Below are positions 54,140 through 61,899 of a DNA stretch of 64,000 bases, in pieces. Both the position numbers and the translations under genes were made by a program. The stretch's first letter is position 1. Every line of letters starts with the position of its first letter. The notes under the pieces are model-generated. The model ran no database searches, was not told where the DNA came from, and was given only the letters and a program-made list of their open reading frames with translations. Origin of the DNA: Parasegetibacter sp. NRK P23 (GTDB taxonomy: Bacteria; Bacteroidota; Bacteroidia; Chitinophagales; Chitinophagaceae); the NCBI RefSeq assembly GCF_023721715.1, contig NZ_JAMDLG010000001.1, positions 3,511,784-3,575,783 on the forward strand. Reading direction: 5' to 3'.

Positions 54140-54167
54140 GGTTCGATTCCACACCTATTATCCGCAC
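54140..54167 (+). other. tRNA-Leu-like 3' end remnant (possible attachment-site scar)
   Basis: GGTTCGATTCC, then ACACC, then TATTATCCGCAC. Apart from the 5-base insertion and one substitution this equals the T-arm/acceptor end of tRNA-Leu at 41567-41589. No tRNA body lies upstream. A terminator follows immediately, as after a real tRNA. The surrounding 533-base gap (53908-54440) has no convincing gene. Confidence 0.5.
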
Positions 54168-54170
54168 TTA

Positions 54171-54200
54171 GTGGGACTTTCGGGTCCCACTTCTTTTTTT
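54171..54200 (+). terminator. Strong terminator after the tRNA-like remnant
   Basis: GTGGGAC (54171-54177), loop TTTCGG, GTCCCAC (54184-54190), then TTCTTTTTTT. A textbook Rho-independent terminator with no intact gene directly upstream. Confidence 0.85.
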
Positions 54201-54440
54201 CATCAATTTCCAGTAGTACTTTCTTTTACAAAATCAAGAGGTTAGTGGCAATGGCAGTACAACGCCAGCCTACGGCACCCTCCAAGCAACAAACACAGAA
54301 AAAAGCATACCCACAGGAAATTTAAAAGGCAAGAGAACCAGCCCCACCCAGCACCCCAAACTCACTTTTTGCCAAATGACAAATAATCCCATTTTTTATT
54401 AACCCAGCTTTGCACCATTAATATTTAAAAAAATAAAATA

Positions 54441-55253
54441 ATGGCAAAGACGGTTCTGATAACAGGTGCTTCGGCAGGAATTGGAAAAGCAACAGCAATT
54501 TATCTCGCACAAAACGGCTACAACGTTTATGGTGCGGCACGCAGAACAGAGAAAATGCAAGACTTAAAAACACACGGCATAAAACCAATTTCTTTGGACG
54601 TTACCAAGGAAGAAAGCCTTGTTTCATGTGTTCAACAAATTTTGAAAGAAGCAGGAAGCATCGATGTTTTAATCAACAATGCAGGTTCAGGATACTACGG
54701 CGCGTTGGAAGATATGCCAATGTCTGACGCAAAATATCAGTTGGACGTAAACGTTTTTGGTGCGGCGCGTTTAATACAATTGGTATTGCCCGCTATGCGA
54801 AAAAACAACTATGGTAAAATTGTAAACATTTCATCCATTGGTGGTAAAGTAACCTTGCCGATGGGCGTGTGGTATCACGCAAGCAAATTCGCTATTGAAG
54901 GATTGAGTGATGCGCTTCGCAAAGAAGTTAAGTCGTTTGGAATTGACGTAATAGTAATTGAACCGGGCGGCACAAAATCAGAAATGACAGGACTTGGAAC
55001 TGAATATATGTCAAGAGTTTCGGGGAATACCGCATACAGCGCTTTGGCGAAAGGCGTAATCAATATGTACGCGGCAGTAGAAAAAAATGCCGCCAACCCG
55101 ATTGTTATTGCTAAACTTATCAAAAAAGGCATTGAGGCAAATCATCCGAAAACAAGATATGTCGGTGCTTCGGGAGCGAAAATGATGTTATTTTTCAGAA
55201 AAATTCTGTCCGATAAAATGTTTGACAAACTGATAATGAGCCAAATGAAATAA
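54441..55253 (+). CDS. SDR-family NAD(P)-dependent oxidoreductase
   Basis: 270 residues. Classical short-chain dehydrogenase: cofactor motif TGASAGIGKATA (7-18), 'VLINNAGSGYYG', catalytic Ser in VNISSIGGKV and Y-x3-K in WYHASKFAIEG. The Tyr is shifted one residue from the usual YxASK, reading YHASK. 'VIVIEPGGTKSEM' follows. Cytoplasmic; substrate unknown. The gene and its partner are visibly more AT-rich than most of the window, with codons such as AAA and ATT favoured, suggesting recent transfer. Two bases before the regulator gene. Confidence 0.93.
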   Translation: MAKTVLITGASAGIGKATAIYLAQNGYNVYGAARRTEKMQDLKTHGIKPISLDVTKEESLVSCVQQILKEAGSIDVLINNAGSGYYGALEDMPMSDAKYQLDVNVFGAARLIQLVLPAMRKNNYGKIVNISSIGGKVTLPMGVWYHASKFAIEGLSDALRKEVKSFGIDVIVIEPGGTKSEMTGLGTEYMSRVSGNTAYSALAKGVINMYAAVEKNAANPIVIAKLIKKGIEANHPKTRYVGASGAKMMLFFRKILSDKMFDKLIMSQMK

Positions 55254-55255
55254 CT

Positions 55256-55825
55256 ATGAAAGAATTGATCAATTACTTATTGCAATTCGGAAATTTGAAC
55301 GAACAGCAAATTGATTTCATTATAAGTAAGTCAACGGAAGTAACACTTCGCAAAGAAGACTATTTTTCAGAAGCCGGCAAAATTGCAAAACAAGTCGGGT
55401 TCATATTGGATGGCATTCTCCGGGTTTGTTATTACAACAATAAAGGGGAAGAAATTACCAAGTATTTCATCGACGAAAATAATTTTGTGGTGGACCTGGA
55501 CAGTTTCGATAACAAAATTCCATCTTCAGGATATGTGCAAGCCGTTACGGACTGCAAACTAATCGTGTTTCCCAAAAAGGACTGGGAAGAAATAGGCAAT
55601 ACCATTGTGGGTTGGGAAAGTATGGTAAACAAGATCATCAAAAAATCATTAATCCAAAAGATAGAAAGAAGAAGTCCCCTGGTTTCGGAAGATGCTACAA
55701 CGCGCTACCTGGCGTTTATAGAGAAATACCCGCTACTTGTGAATCGTATTCCGCTTTCCTATTTGGCTTCTTACCTGGGGGTTACACAATCATCGTTGAG
55801 CAGGATCAGGAAAAATATCCGTTAA
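55256..55825 (+). CDS. Crp/Fnr-family transcriptional regulator
   Basis: 189 residues. Cyclic-nucleotide-binding-like beta roll 10-115 ('VGFILDGILRVCYYNNKGEEI', 'FPKKDWEEIG') and a C-terminal helix-turn-helix ('IPLSYLASYLGVTQSSLSRIRKNIR', in part, about 160-189). It lacks Fnr-type cysteine ligands. The 2-base spacing to the SDR gene means they share one transcript; it probably regulates the SDR. Confidence 0.92.
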   Translation: MKELINYLLQFGNLNEQQIDFIISKSTEVTLRKEDYFSEAGKIAKQVGFILDGILRVCYYNNKGEEITKYFIDENNFVVDLDSFDNKIPSSGYVQAVTDCKLIVFPKKDWEEIGNTIVGWESMVNKIIKKSLIQKIERRSPLVSEDATTRYLAFIEKYPLLVNRIPLSYLASYLGVTQSSLSRIRKNIR

Positions 55826-55995
55826 TTCCCCTGCTTTTTTTAACGCATATACTACCTGGCGTGGCTGGCAGGTGGTTTGTTTACTTTTACTACAATTTCA
55901 ATCTGCAAGAATCGTAACATTCGTTAAACATTCCGGGGCGAATGAACTGGTTGGTGGTGGCACAATATTTTTACCACTGATGAAAAACATCCCAC

Positions 55996-56361
55996 ATGAT
56001 TACTACCATTGCTGCACCCGATAACATGGTCGCCTTTCGTGCCACCGGCGAGGTGACCAAAGAGGATTTTGCAAACATTGTTATTCCACGCGCCAAAGAG
56101 GCCATAGATAAGAACGGCGAACTGAATTACCTGCTGGTGCTGGATACCGATCTGAAAAACTTCACCATGGGTGCCTGGATCCAGGATGCCGCACTGGGGT
56201 TAAAAGCCCTCACCAAATGGAACCGTGCCGCGATAGTGAGCGACAAAGAAGCCGTGAGAACCTTTACCGATGTGTTCAGCAAGTTTGTTCCCGGCGAATT
56301 CCGTGGATTTGAACACGATGAACTGGAGGAAGCGATCGCCTGGGTTTCCGGGGTTAGGTAA
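55996..56361 (+). CDS. SpoIIAA-like (STAS-fold) protein
   Basis: 121 residues of the SpoIIAA-like/DUF3478 family. Features are 'MVAFRATGEVTKEDFANIV', 'NYLLVLDTDLKNFTMGAW', 'WNRAAIVSDKEAVRTFTDVF' and a C-terminal 'FRGFEHDELEEAIAWV'. The fold resembles STAS and lipid-binding domains; biochemical role unknown. Normal base composition again after the AT-rich pair. Stands alone. Confidence 0.85.
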   Translation: MITTIAAPDNMVAFRATGEVTKEDFANIVIPRAKEAIDKNGELNYLLVLDTDLKNFTMGAWIQDAALGLKALTKWNRAAIVSDKEAVRTFTDVFSKFVPGEFRGFEHDELEEAIAWVSGVR

Positions 56362-56461
56362 ATGAAACAACTGCGCAATCACCCCTCTTTTTTGACGCGA
56401 TTATACCCTGTACGGTTTAAGGTTTAGCTGTAAGTTTGAATACAAAAATCAACTCAGCTAT

Positions 56462-56890
56462 ATGGCCGTGCTCAACCTTCATATTAACTTCAATGGCAAT
56501 GCCGAAGAAGCGTTCAATTTTTACAAATCAGTATTTGGTGGAACATTCACCAAAATAATACGTTTCAAAGACCTCGCAGGTCCCGAATTTCCCATATCGG
56601 AAAAAGAGGCGGATAAGATCATGTACATCGCTTTGCCCATCGGTAAAAATAGGTTGATCGCTAACGATGTTCCTGAATTTATGGGTAAGACAAACGAAAA
56701 CGAACACAGGTCAAAAATCTCCATCAGTGCGGAAAGTAAAGATGAAGCCGATCAGCTCTTCAACGGACTTTCAGCGGGTGGTCAGGTTGAAATGCCCATG
56801 GACAACAGTCCATGGGGCACTTACTTCGGGATGTTCAGAGACAAGTACGGCATTGAGTGGATCATTGATTTTGACCCAACCAGGGATTAA
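56462..56890 (+). CDS. VOC-superfamily (PhnB-like) protein
   Basis: 142 residues. Vicinal-oxygen-chelate layout: 'LHINFNGNAEEAFNFYKSVFGG' at the start and a C-terminal WGTYFGMFRDKYGIEWIIDF. PhnB-type glyoxalase-like proteins have no proven reaction; the middle part 'LSAGGQVEMPMDNSPWG' is typical. Convergent with the DUF3570 gene, 24 bases apart. Confidence 0.9.
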   Translation: MAVLNLHINFNGNAEEAFNFYKSVFGGTFTKIIRFKDLAGPEFPISEKEADKIMYIALPIGKNRLIANDVPEFMGKTNENEHRSKISISAESKDEADQLFNGLSAGGQVEMPMDNSPWGTYFGMFRDKYGIEWIIDFDPTRD

Positions 56891-56914
56891 TACCACAAAA
56901 GATGTTTCCTGCTG

Positions 56915-58099
56915 CTACTTGAACTTCAAATGCAGGGAAACAATATTCGCGTTCATATCAATGCTTTTATTATAGTGCCCATAACGCAGTTCCAGAGACT
57001 GAACATGTTGCATACCCAATACGCCTTTGGGTGGCGCCAACCGGATACCTCCTCCGAAGAACGCGCTGTTAAACGTGGAAAGATCATAGTTGCTGGTGTA
57101 AAACTGGTCCGCCAAACTATGCGCTTGGTATGGCGCGAAGTACCGGGTGCCGGTCTGGTTGTAATACCGGTAGAATGGTGTTACAGACACAAAGGGTGTT
57201 AATTTCACCGTGGTCTCCAGTTGTGCGGTATGCGATGCAATGCCCCAGTCGTCTTTGTAATAGCGGTACCATCCTTTTAATATGAGCGCGTCTCCGGCGA
57301 AATAACTGGCACGAATGCCTACGGGTATTTTAAACCTGGAATCGGGCAGGTGCTCTATGTTCACGGATTGGTCCTTGAAGTAAACCCTGTTGAAGGGCAG
57401 GCTGAGGAAGCCCTGCTGGTAAACGAGTTCAGTTTCCAGCATCACTTGCAGGTTGCGGTTGATGATCTGTGACCAGGAGACCGTGCCGCTGAATGTTTTT
57501 CTGCCATTTGCCGGTCGTTTGGTGATGCTGCCCCGGAGTTCAATCGGGTAGATCAGGTTCACCTGGTCAATATAAGTTTGTAGTTTGGCGTACAGTTCCC
57601 CGTTCCTGTTCTTTGTTTTCCTGCTGAAATTGACATTTGCCCCGGTGGAGATGTAATCGTATTCCGCGGAAGTATAAATACCGCCACCGATGGTGGTACC
57701 TTTCTCGGTGTTCTCTCTCGTCCAGTTGATGGAAGGGTAGATGCGGGTATCTGAATAAGAGGCGGAGCTCACGGTAGAGGGATCGATTTTATCAGAAGAA
57801 GCGGAAGTGTAATGATCTATCCCGATATCAATGGTGAACGTGTTCTTCCTGTTTTTCCAGTCGTATTTACTTAGTTTAAGGTCGAAGGAGTTGGAGATGT
57901 CGGTAAGCTTCTGGGAGCCGATACCGCCGGTAACGGCCGCATTGTTGCCGTTCTGGCTGTAGTAGCTGGAAACGATGTTCGCTTCTTCAAACTTCAGTTT
58001 ACGGCGCTTGTAGGTGGAATCGCCACCGGAAACTGATTGGGAGAATGCGGCGAGGATGCTGAGGTAGAGGCCGAGTGTGAGCAGACTGATCTTTTTCAT
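56915..58099 (-). CDS. DUF3570 predicted outer-membrane beta-barrel protein
   Basis: 394 residues with signal peptide (MKKISLLTLGLYLSILAAFSQ). DUF3570 features: N-terminal 'KRRKLKFEEANIVSSYYSQNGNNAAVTGG' (about 30-58, in part), then many amphipathic beta strands such as 'TFTIDIGIDHYTSAS' and 'GIRASYFAGDALILKGWYRYY', ending in VSLHLKFK. This is consistent with a barrel in the outer membrane. Last gene of the thioredoxin/ApbE/DUF4266 operon, 18 bases after DUF4266. DUF3570 and DUF4266 occur together next to ApbE in many genomes; a role in moving electrons or metals through the outer membrane is inference. Confidence 0.88.
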   Translation of the reverse strand: MKKISLLTLGLYLSILAAFSQSVSGGDSTYKRRKLKFEEANIVSSYYSQNGNNAAVTGGIGSQKLTDISNSFDLKLSKYDWKNRKNTFTIDIGIDHYTSASSDKIDPSTVSSASYSDTRIYPSINWTRENTEKGTTIGGGIYTSAEYDYISTGANVNFSRKTKNRNGELYAKLQTYIDQVNLIYPIELRGSITKRPANGRKTFSGTVSWSQIINRNLQVMLETELVYQQGFLSLPFNRVYFKDQSVNIEHLPDSRFKIPVGIRASYFAGDALILKGWYRYYKDDWGIASHTAQLETTVKLTPFVSVTPFYRYYNQTGTRYFAPYQAHSLADQFYTSNYDLSTFNSAFFGGGIRLAPPKGVLGMQHVQSLELRYGHYNKSIDMNANIVSLHLKFK

Positions 58100-58117
58100 G
58101 CAGGGGAGGTTTAGGTG

Positions 58118-58342
58118 TTAGTTGCAACCGCAGCCGCCGCCGGTTTTGCCGCCGTTGGCGCCGGAAGAACCTTCGCGGTATGACTGGAAGCTGAGTTCTG
58201 TTTTTTCGATTTTACGTGCGGAAAGGCTCATTTCCGCATCGTTCAGTTTGTTCATCTGGTAAGCTTTTACCGTGGTGCAGGAGGCGCCGAACAGAAGGGT
58301 GGCACAACCCAGTACGGTGCGTAATAATGTTTGCTGCTTCAT
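58118..58342 (-). CDS. DUF4266 small Cys-tailed lipoprotein
   Basis: 74 residues from ATG 58342, which overlaps the apbE stop by 4 bases (ATGA). Lipoprotein signal with lipobox FGASC (Cys22), the DUF4266 body 'VKAYQMNKLNDAEMSLSARK' and a C-terminal Gly/Cys tail GGGCGCN. The two tail cysteines could bind a metal or heme-like group or form a disulfide, which would fit the thioredoxin in the same operon. The gene is small but well supported by motif, overlap and order. Confidence 0.88.
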   Translation of the reverse strand: MKQQTLLRTVLGCATLLFGASCTTVKAYQMNKLNDAEMSLSARKIEKTELSFQSYREGSSGANGGKTGGGCGCN

Positions 58343-59292
58343 ATGATGTGTATGTTTTTTGAGGTATGTATCTTGTTGTTGTCGTCCACAATAATGCAGG
58401 CCATTCCTTTCAACTGGTTCACCAGGTACAGCCCTGCGCTGATGCCCATAATCGTAACCGGGGTGGCCATGGCATCGGCCATTTCCGCGTTCGGACAAAT
58501 GATGGTGACGCTTTTTATACCGGTCACGGGCATGCCTGTTTTGGGGTCGATCGTGTGGGAGTATTTCTTTCCCCCGATCACCACGAATTTTTCATAGTTC
58601 CCTGAAGTGGCCACGGAATTGTTGGAGATGTCCAGTGACGAAAACACCTGTTCCGCGGCGTTGGGGTTGGCGATGCCGATGGTCCAGGGGCTGCCGTCGG
58701 CCTGGTTTCCCCAGGTGGTAAGGTCTCCGGAGGCATTTACCACACCACCTTTCGCACCTTTTTCTATCAGCACCAGTTTGGCCATTTCAGCGGCGTATCC
58801 TTTCCCGATGCCGCCAAAGCCGATACGCATGCCGCGTTCTTTGAGGAAAACGGTATGGTTGATTTCGTCCACCACCACATTCCGGTAATTGATCAGGGCC
58901 ACTTTTTTCCGCGCTTCTGCCGGGTCGGGAAGGGTAGTCATCTGCTGGTCGAAGTTCCAGAAGCGCTTATCTATTGATCCATAGCTAAGGTCGAAGGCGC
59001 CCTGGGTGAGTACCGAAATGTTTGCTGCTCTTTTTACGAGGTGGAGAAACTCGCTGCTTACTTTTACCGGGGCGATGCCGGCCTGTTCGTTTACGGCGTA
59101 AGTTTCACTTGTATCACTGAAAGTGGTGAGCATGCGTTCTATTCTACTGATCTCCTCCACACCCGCTGCGATCCATTCGGCCCCTACAGATTCATCCGGG
59201 GCGATCACCGTTAATTCGAAGCGGTTGCCCATCAGCTTATGGACTTCGCTCACTTTAACGGAAGCAGGGGCCAGTGTGCTATTTTGCTGCAT
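58339..59292 (-). CDS. apbE: ApbE family FMN transferase, no visible signal peptide (copy 2)
   Basis: 317 residues from the ATG at 59292 (MQQNSTLAPASVKVSEVHK). ApbE motifs: HKLMGNRFELTV, 'TQGAFDLSYGSI', 'GIGKGYAAEMAK', 'GVVNASGDLTTWG', 'YSHTIDPKTGMPVTG' and 'MADAMATPVTIMG'. The start lies 14 bases inside the upstream thioredoxin gene. Unlike the copy at 18674 it has no hydrophobic N-terminal segment, and upstream codons do not supply one. It may act in the cytoplasm or be exported differently, or the true start may be misjudged. 4-base overlap with DUF4266 downstream. Confidence 0.93.
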   Translation of the reverse strand: MQQNSTLAPASVKVSEVHKLMGNRFELTVIAPDESVGAEWIAAGVEEISRIERMLTTFSDTSETYAVNEQAGIAPVKVSSEFLHLVKRAANISVLTQGAFDLSYGSIDKRFWNFDQQMTTLPDPAEARKKVALINYRNVVVDEINHTVFLKERGMRIGFGGIGKGYAAEMAKLVLIEKGAKGGVVNASGDLTTWGNQADGSPWTIGIANPNAAEQVFSSLDISNNSVATSGNYEKFVVIGGKKYSHTIDPKTGMPVTGIKSVTIICPNAEMADAMATPVTIMGISAGLYLVNQLKGMACIIVDDNNKIHTSKNIHII

Positions 59293-59719
59293 GGCACGCG
59301 GCTTTGAGCTGATCGGTAAATGCTTCCGGCGTTGTATTCGGAACGCCTTCCCAGGTATGCAGCACTCTTCCTTCTTCATTCAACAACAGGGTTAGTGGAA
59401 AGGCGCCCTTCTGGTTGTATCGTTCGGCCAGTGCATCATTCTTTTTTTGTTGCGCGTTGGGAAGCCGGTTTTTCTTGAGCCTTGGAAAATCGGCATTCAC
59501 CAATACCAGTTCATCTGATGCCAGGGCGGTAAATGAAGGTGAGGTGAAGAAGGTGCTGTGTAAACGGATGCATGGACCACACCAGTCGGAACCCGAGAAA
59601 TTAAGTAAAATCAGTTTGTGTTCTTCTTTTGCCTGGCGTGCGGCGGCCTCGAAATCGGTCTGCCATTTTGGTTCACCGGTCGCGGAAAAAAGGAAGGCAA
59701 ACAGGAGTATTATTTTCAT
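59279..59719 (-). CDS. Exported thioredoxin-family protein
   Basis: 146 residues with a short signal peptide (MKIILLFAFLFSATGEP). Thioredoxin fold of the Thioredoxin_7 type: 'AKEEHKLILLNFSGSDWCGPC' (in part) with active site WCGPC (about 47), 'LVNADFPRLKKNRLP', the cis-Pro region GAFPLTLLLNEEG. First gene of the apbE/DUF4266/DUF3570 operon; its start follows an operator-like repeat by 33 bases. It may reduce the cysteines of the DUF4266 tail; inference from context. Confidence 0.92.
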   Translation of the reverse strand: MKIILLFAFLFSATGEPKWQTDFEAAARQAKEEHKLILLNFSGSDWCGPCIRLHSTFFTSPSFTALASDELVLVNADFPRLKKNRLPNAQQKKNDALAERYNQKGAFPLTLLLNEEGRVLHTWEGVPNTTPEAFTDQLKAACHAAK

Positions 59720-59751
59720 ACAAGGATTTTAGCTTGCATGCAAATTCTCCT

Positions 59752-59775
59752 TCAATTCTGAATACTTTCTGAATT
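59752..59775 (-). promoter_or_regulatory. Candidate response-regulator binding site upstream of the thioredoxin operon
   Basis: TTCAATTCTGAAT-N5-CTGAAT on the plus strand (ACTTT as N5), that is a CTGAAT direct repeat with an 11-bp period, as expected for a dimer of an OmpR-type regulator. The same 13 + 6 bases and spacing occur at 61770-61793 before the response regulator gene. It ends 33 bases upstream of the thioredoxin ATG. Confidence 0.7.
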
Positions 59776-59802
59776 TTATGCGTTCCCGGGATTAATCAAT
59801 CG

Positions 59803-61074
59803 TTAATATGCGGGGAAACTGATCCTGAAATGGTGCCATCCTTCTTCAAAAGAATAGGATAGCGAAAAGCCGCTCGACGAGGCGATTTTTTTAACGATTT
59901 CAAGGCCCAGCCCAATACTTGCCGGGTCATCACTTTCTTTTCTGAAGCGCCGGAACATCAGCGTTTCATTCAGCGCATCCTGCTTGCCTGTATTGGACAC
60001 TTCCAGGAAAGCCGCATTGGAACGAATCTTTATTTTTCCGCCGTTAATATTGTGGCGGATGGCGTTGGTGAGCAGGTTGGCGATCATGATTTCCAGCAGG
60101 GTCCTGTTGCAGGAAAGCGTTACCGGTTCATGTTGTTCTACTGAAACATCAATTTGTTTCCGTTCAATCGGGTCTTTGTACAGGGCCAGTTGTTCGGTAA
60201 CTTCTTTGTTGAGTGCAATGGTTTCTCTGGCAAAGAACTGGTTGTTGTCCATTCTGGCGAGGAGCAGCAGCGAACGGGTAAGCCTGGAAAGCCTTTGATT
60301 GGCCGCGGCAATGGAAGAGATCAGGGCCGATTGTTCCTCCGTAATGGGCTGCGTTTGCATGAGCAGTTCCAGTTTCGACTGGGAAATCGCCAGCGGGGTT
60401 TGCATTTCATGGGAAGCGTTTTCCGCAAACTCCCGCTGTGCGATAAAAGCGTTCCTGCTTCTTTCCATGAGTTGATCAAGCGCCTGGTTGAGGTGCCTGA
60501 ACTCTTCCACATTTGAAACTTCCAACTTCGGTTTTTCCTGCGCTTCCACCTGGTACGCGGCCACCTGCTGCACGGTCCGCAAAAAGGGACGCCATATGTT
60601 GCCCGCCAGTCTGTGGTTCACCAACTGTAGTGCCGCGAACAGCAACAGGACCAGTACCACTTCCATCACGAGTACCGCTTCAATAAGTCCTTCGGTATCT
60701 ACCAGAGAAGTGCGGAGCGTAAGCTGGTAAAACCGGCCCGCCTCTTCAAAAGTGGTTTCCAATACGCGGTGCGGAACGTTTTCACTGGTGGCGGTGTCCG
60801 GGATGATGATGGTATAGATGGTATCGGAAGATCGTTTTTGGGAGGAAGGAGAGAAGCTCACGTTATGGTCGAGGAAACGAAACTGGGTTTCGGTGCCCTC
60901 CCGGATGGATTTCTTCAGTTCTGGAAGCATTTGTGCACGGGCGGAACGGATGTCTTCATCAATATCTTCCTGCACAATCATTTTCAGCACAAAATAAAAA
61001 ACCGGTAACGCGATGAGTAACGTAACCAGGGTGGAAACCAGGTATTGCCTTCCTGTTTTTTGCAGTAATTTCAT
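59803..61074 (-). CDS. Sensor histidine kinase of the flavin-locus two-component system
   Basis: 423 residues. Membrane helices about 12-33 and 132-153 flank a sensory loop of about 100 residues. H-box FAENASHEMQTPLAISQSKL (His about 218), N-box NLLTNAIRHN, and G-boxes 'SIGLGLEIVKKIASSSG'. It should sense a periplasmic signal and phosphorylate the regulator encoded just upstream; their genes overlap by 4 bases. Its sensory domain has no recognised motif. 83 bases separate it from the thioredoxin operon. Confidence 0.94.
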   Translation of the reverse strand: MKLLQKTGRQYLVSTLVTLLIALPVFYFVLKMIVQEDIDEDIRSARAQMLPELKKSIREGTETQFRFLDHNVSFSPSSQKRSSDTIYTIIIPDTATSENVPHRVLETTFEEAGRFYQLTLRTSLVDTEGLIEAVLVMEVVLVLLLFAALQLVNHRLAGNIWRPFLRTVQQVAAYQVEAQEKPKLEVSNVEEFRHLNQALDQLMERSRNAFIAQREFAENASHEMQTPLAISQSKLELLMQTQPITEEQSALISSIAAANQRLSRLTRSLLLLARMDNNQFFARETIALNKEVTEQLALYKDPIERKQIDVSVEQHEPVTLSCNRTLLEIMIANLLTNAIRHNINGGKIKIRSNAAFLEVSNTGKQDALNETLMFRRFRKESDDPASIGLGLEIVKKIASSSGFSLSYSFEEGWHHFRISFPAY

Positions 61075-61745
61075 GCGGATAGCTTGTAGCCCATGCCATA
61101 CACGGCCCTGATGTAGTCCGCGCAGCCGGCTTCCTGCAATTTACGTTTCAGGTTTTTCATGTGCGCGTAAATAAAGTCGAAGCTGTCAAAAAAAGCTGCG
61201 CTATCGCCTGCAAGGTTTTCAGCGATCGCGTTCTTGGATACCACGCGGTTCCTGTTGGCGGCCAGGTACAGCAACAGGTCATATTCCTTCCTGGTGAGTT
61301 CCACGGGGTGGTCGTTTACAAAAACCGTTTTGGCGATCAGGTCTATTGTCAGTTCGTTGATGGTGATGGTATTGCTGCCATTATACCGGCGTCTTCTGAT
61401 CACCGCTGCGGTACGGGCGTACAGTTCAGAAAGGTGGAAGGGTTTGGCGAGGTAGTCGTCGGCGCCGAGGTTCAGTCCGTACACCCGGTCTTCAATGGCG
61501 TCTTTCGCCGAAATGATGATAACGCCATCCATTTTATGGCTGGCTTTCATTTCTTTCAGGATATCCAGGCCGTTTCCATCGGGAAGGGTAATATCCAACA
61601 ACACACAATCATAATCGAAGGATTCCATCATTGCCATTCCATGCCGGAAATTGTCCGCCACTTCGCACACCAGGTTCTCCCTTTCCAGGTAGGTCCGCAT
61701 GGCGCTGGCAAGTTCTTTTTCGTCTTCCACAATGAGTACTTTCAT
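61071..61745 (-). CDS. OmpR-family response regulator of the flavin-locus two-component system
   Basis: 224 residues. Receiver: VLIVEDEKELA, phospho-Asp in CVLLDITLPDGNG (Asp51 or so), IISAKD, and DDYLAKPF (Lys). Winged-helix DNA-binding domain from about 125 with 'ELTRKEYDLLLYLAANRNRVVS', 'DFIYAHMKNLKRKL' and 'YIRAVYGMGYKL'. Translationally coupled to the kinase (ATGA overlap). The 24-bp site upstream of its own start equals the one before the thioredoxin operon, so it most likely controls both. Confidence 0.94.
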   Translation of the reverse strand: MKVLIVEDEKELASAMRTYLERENLVCEVADNFRHGMAMMESFDYDCVLLDITLPDGNGLDILKEMKASHKMDGVIIISAKDAIEDRVYGLNLGADDYLAKPFHLSELYARTAAVIRRRRYNGSNTITINELTIDLIAKTVFVNDHPVELTRKEYDLLLYLAANRNRVVSKNAIAENLAGDSAAFFDSFDFIYAHMKNLKRKLQEAGCADYIRAVYGMGYKLSA

Positions 61746-61769
61746 ATGGATGTTTGGTCAAAGTAACGA

Positions 61770-61793
61770 TTCAATTCTGAATGAAAACTGAAT
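61770..61793 (-). promoter_or_regulatory. Candidate autoregulatory binding site of the response regulator
   Basis: TTCAATTCTGAAT-N5-CTGAAT (N5 = GAAAA), 25 bases upstream of the response regulator ATG. 19 of 19 defined positions match the site at 59752-59775; only the five spacer bases differ. Confidence 0.7.
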
Positions 61794-61842
61794 GCGTAAA
61801 AAGCTTTTCTCCGGTGTGTGAAAGAAAAACCGGGATAAAATG

Positions 61843-61882
61843 AAAAGCGGGTTACCTGCGTTTTTCAAGGCAACCCGCTTTT
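61843..61882 (-). terminator. Terminator of the surface-protein operon
   Basis: AAAAGCGGGTT (61843-61853) / AACCCGCTTTT (61872-61882), an 11-bp stem with an 18-base loop, 17 bases after the stop of the minus-strand gene ending at 61900. A T-run follows on the minus strand. Confidence 0.8.
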
Positions 61883-61899
61883 GAAATATTGGCCATATC

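Noticed and set aside
54107-54325. 72-codon open frame over the tRNA-like remnant
   Set aside because: It runs through the remnant and the terminator hairpin and has low-complexity Ser/Phe content; the RNA-gene explanation fits better.
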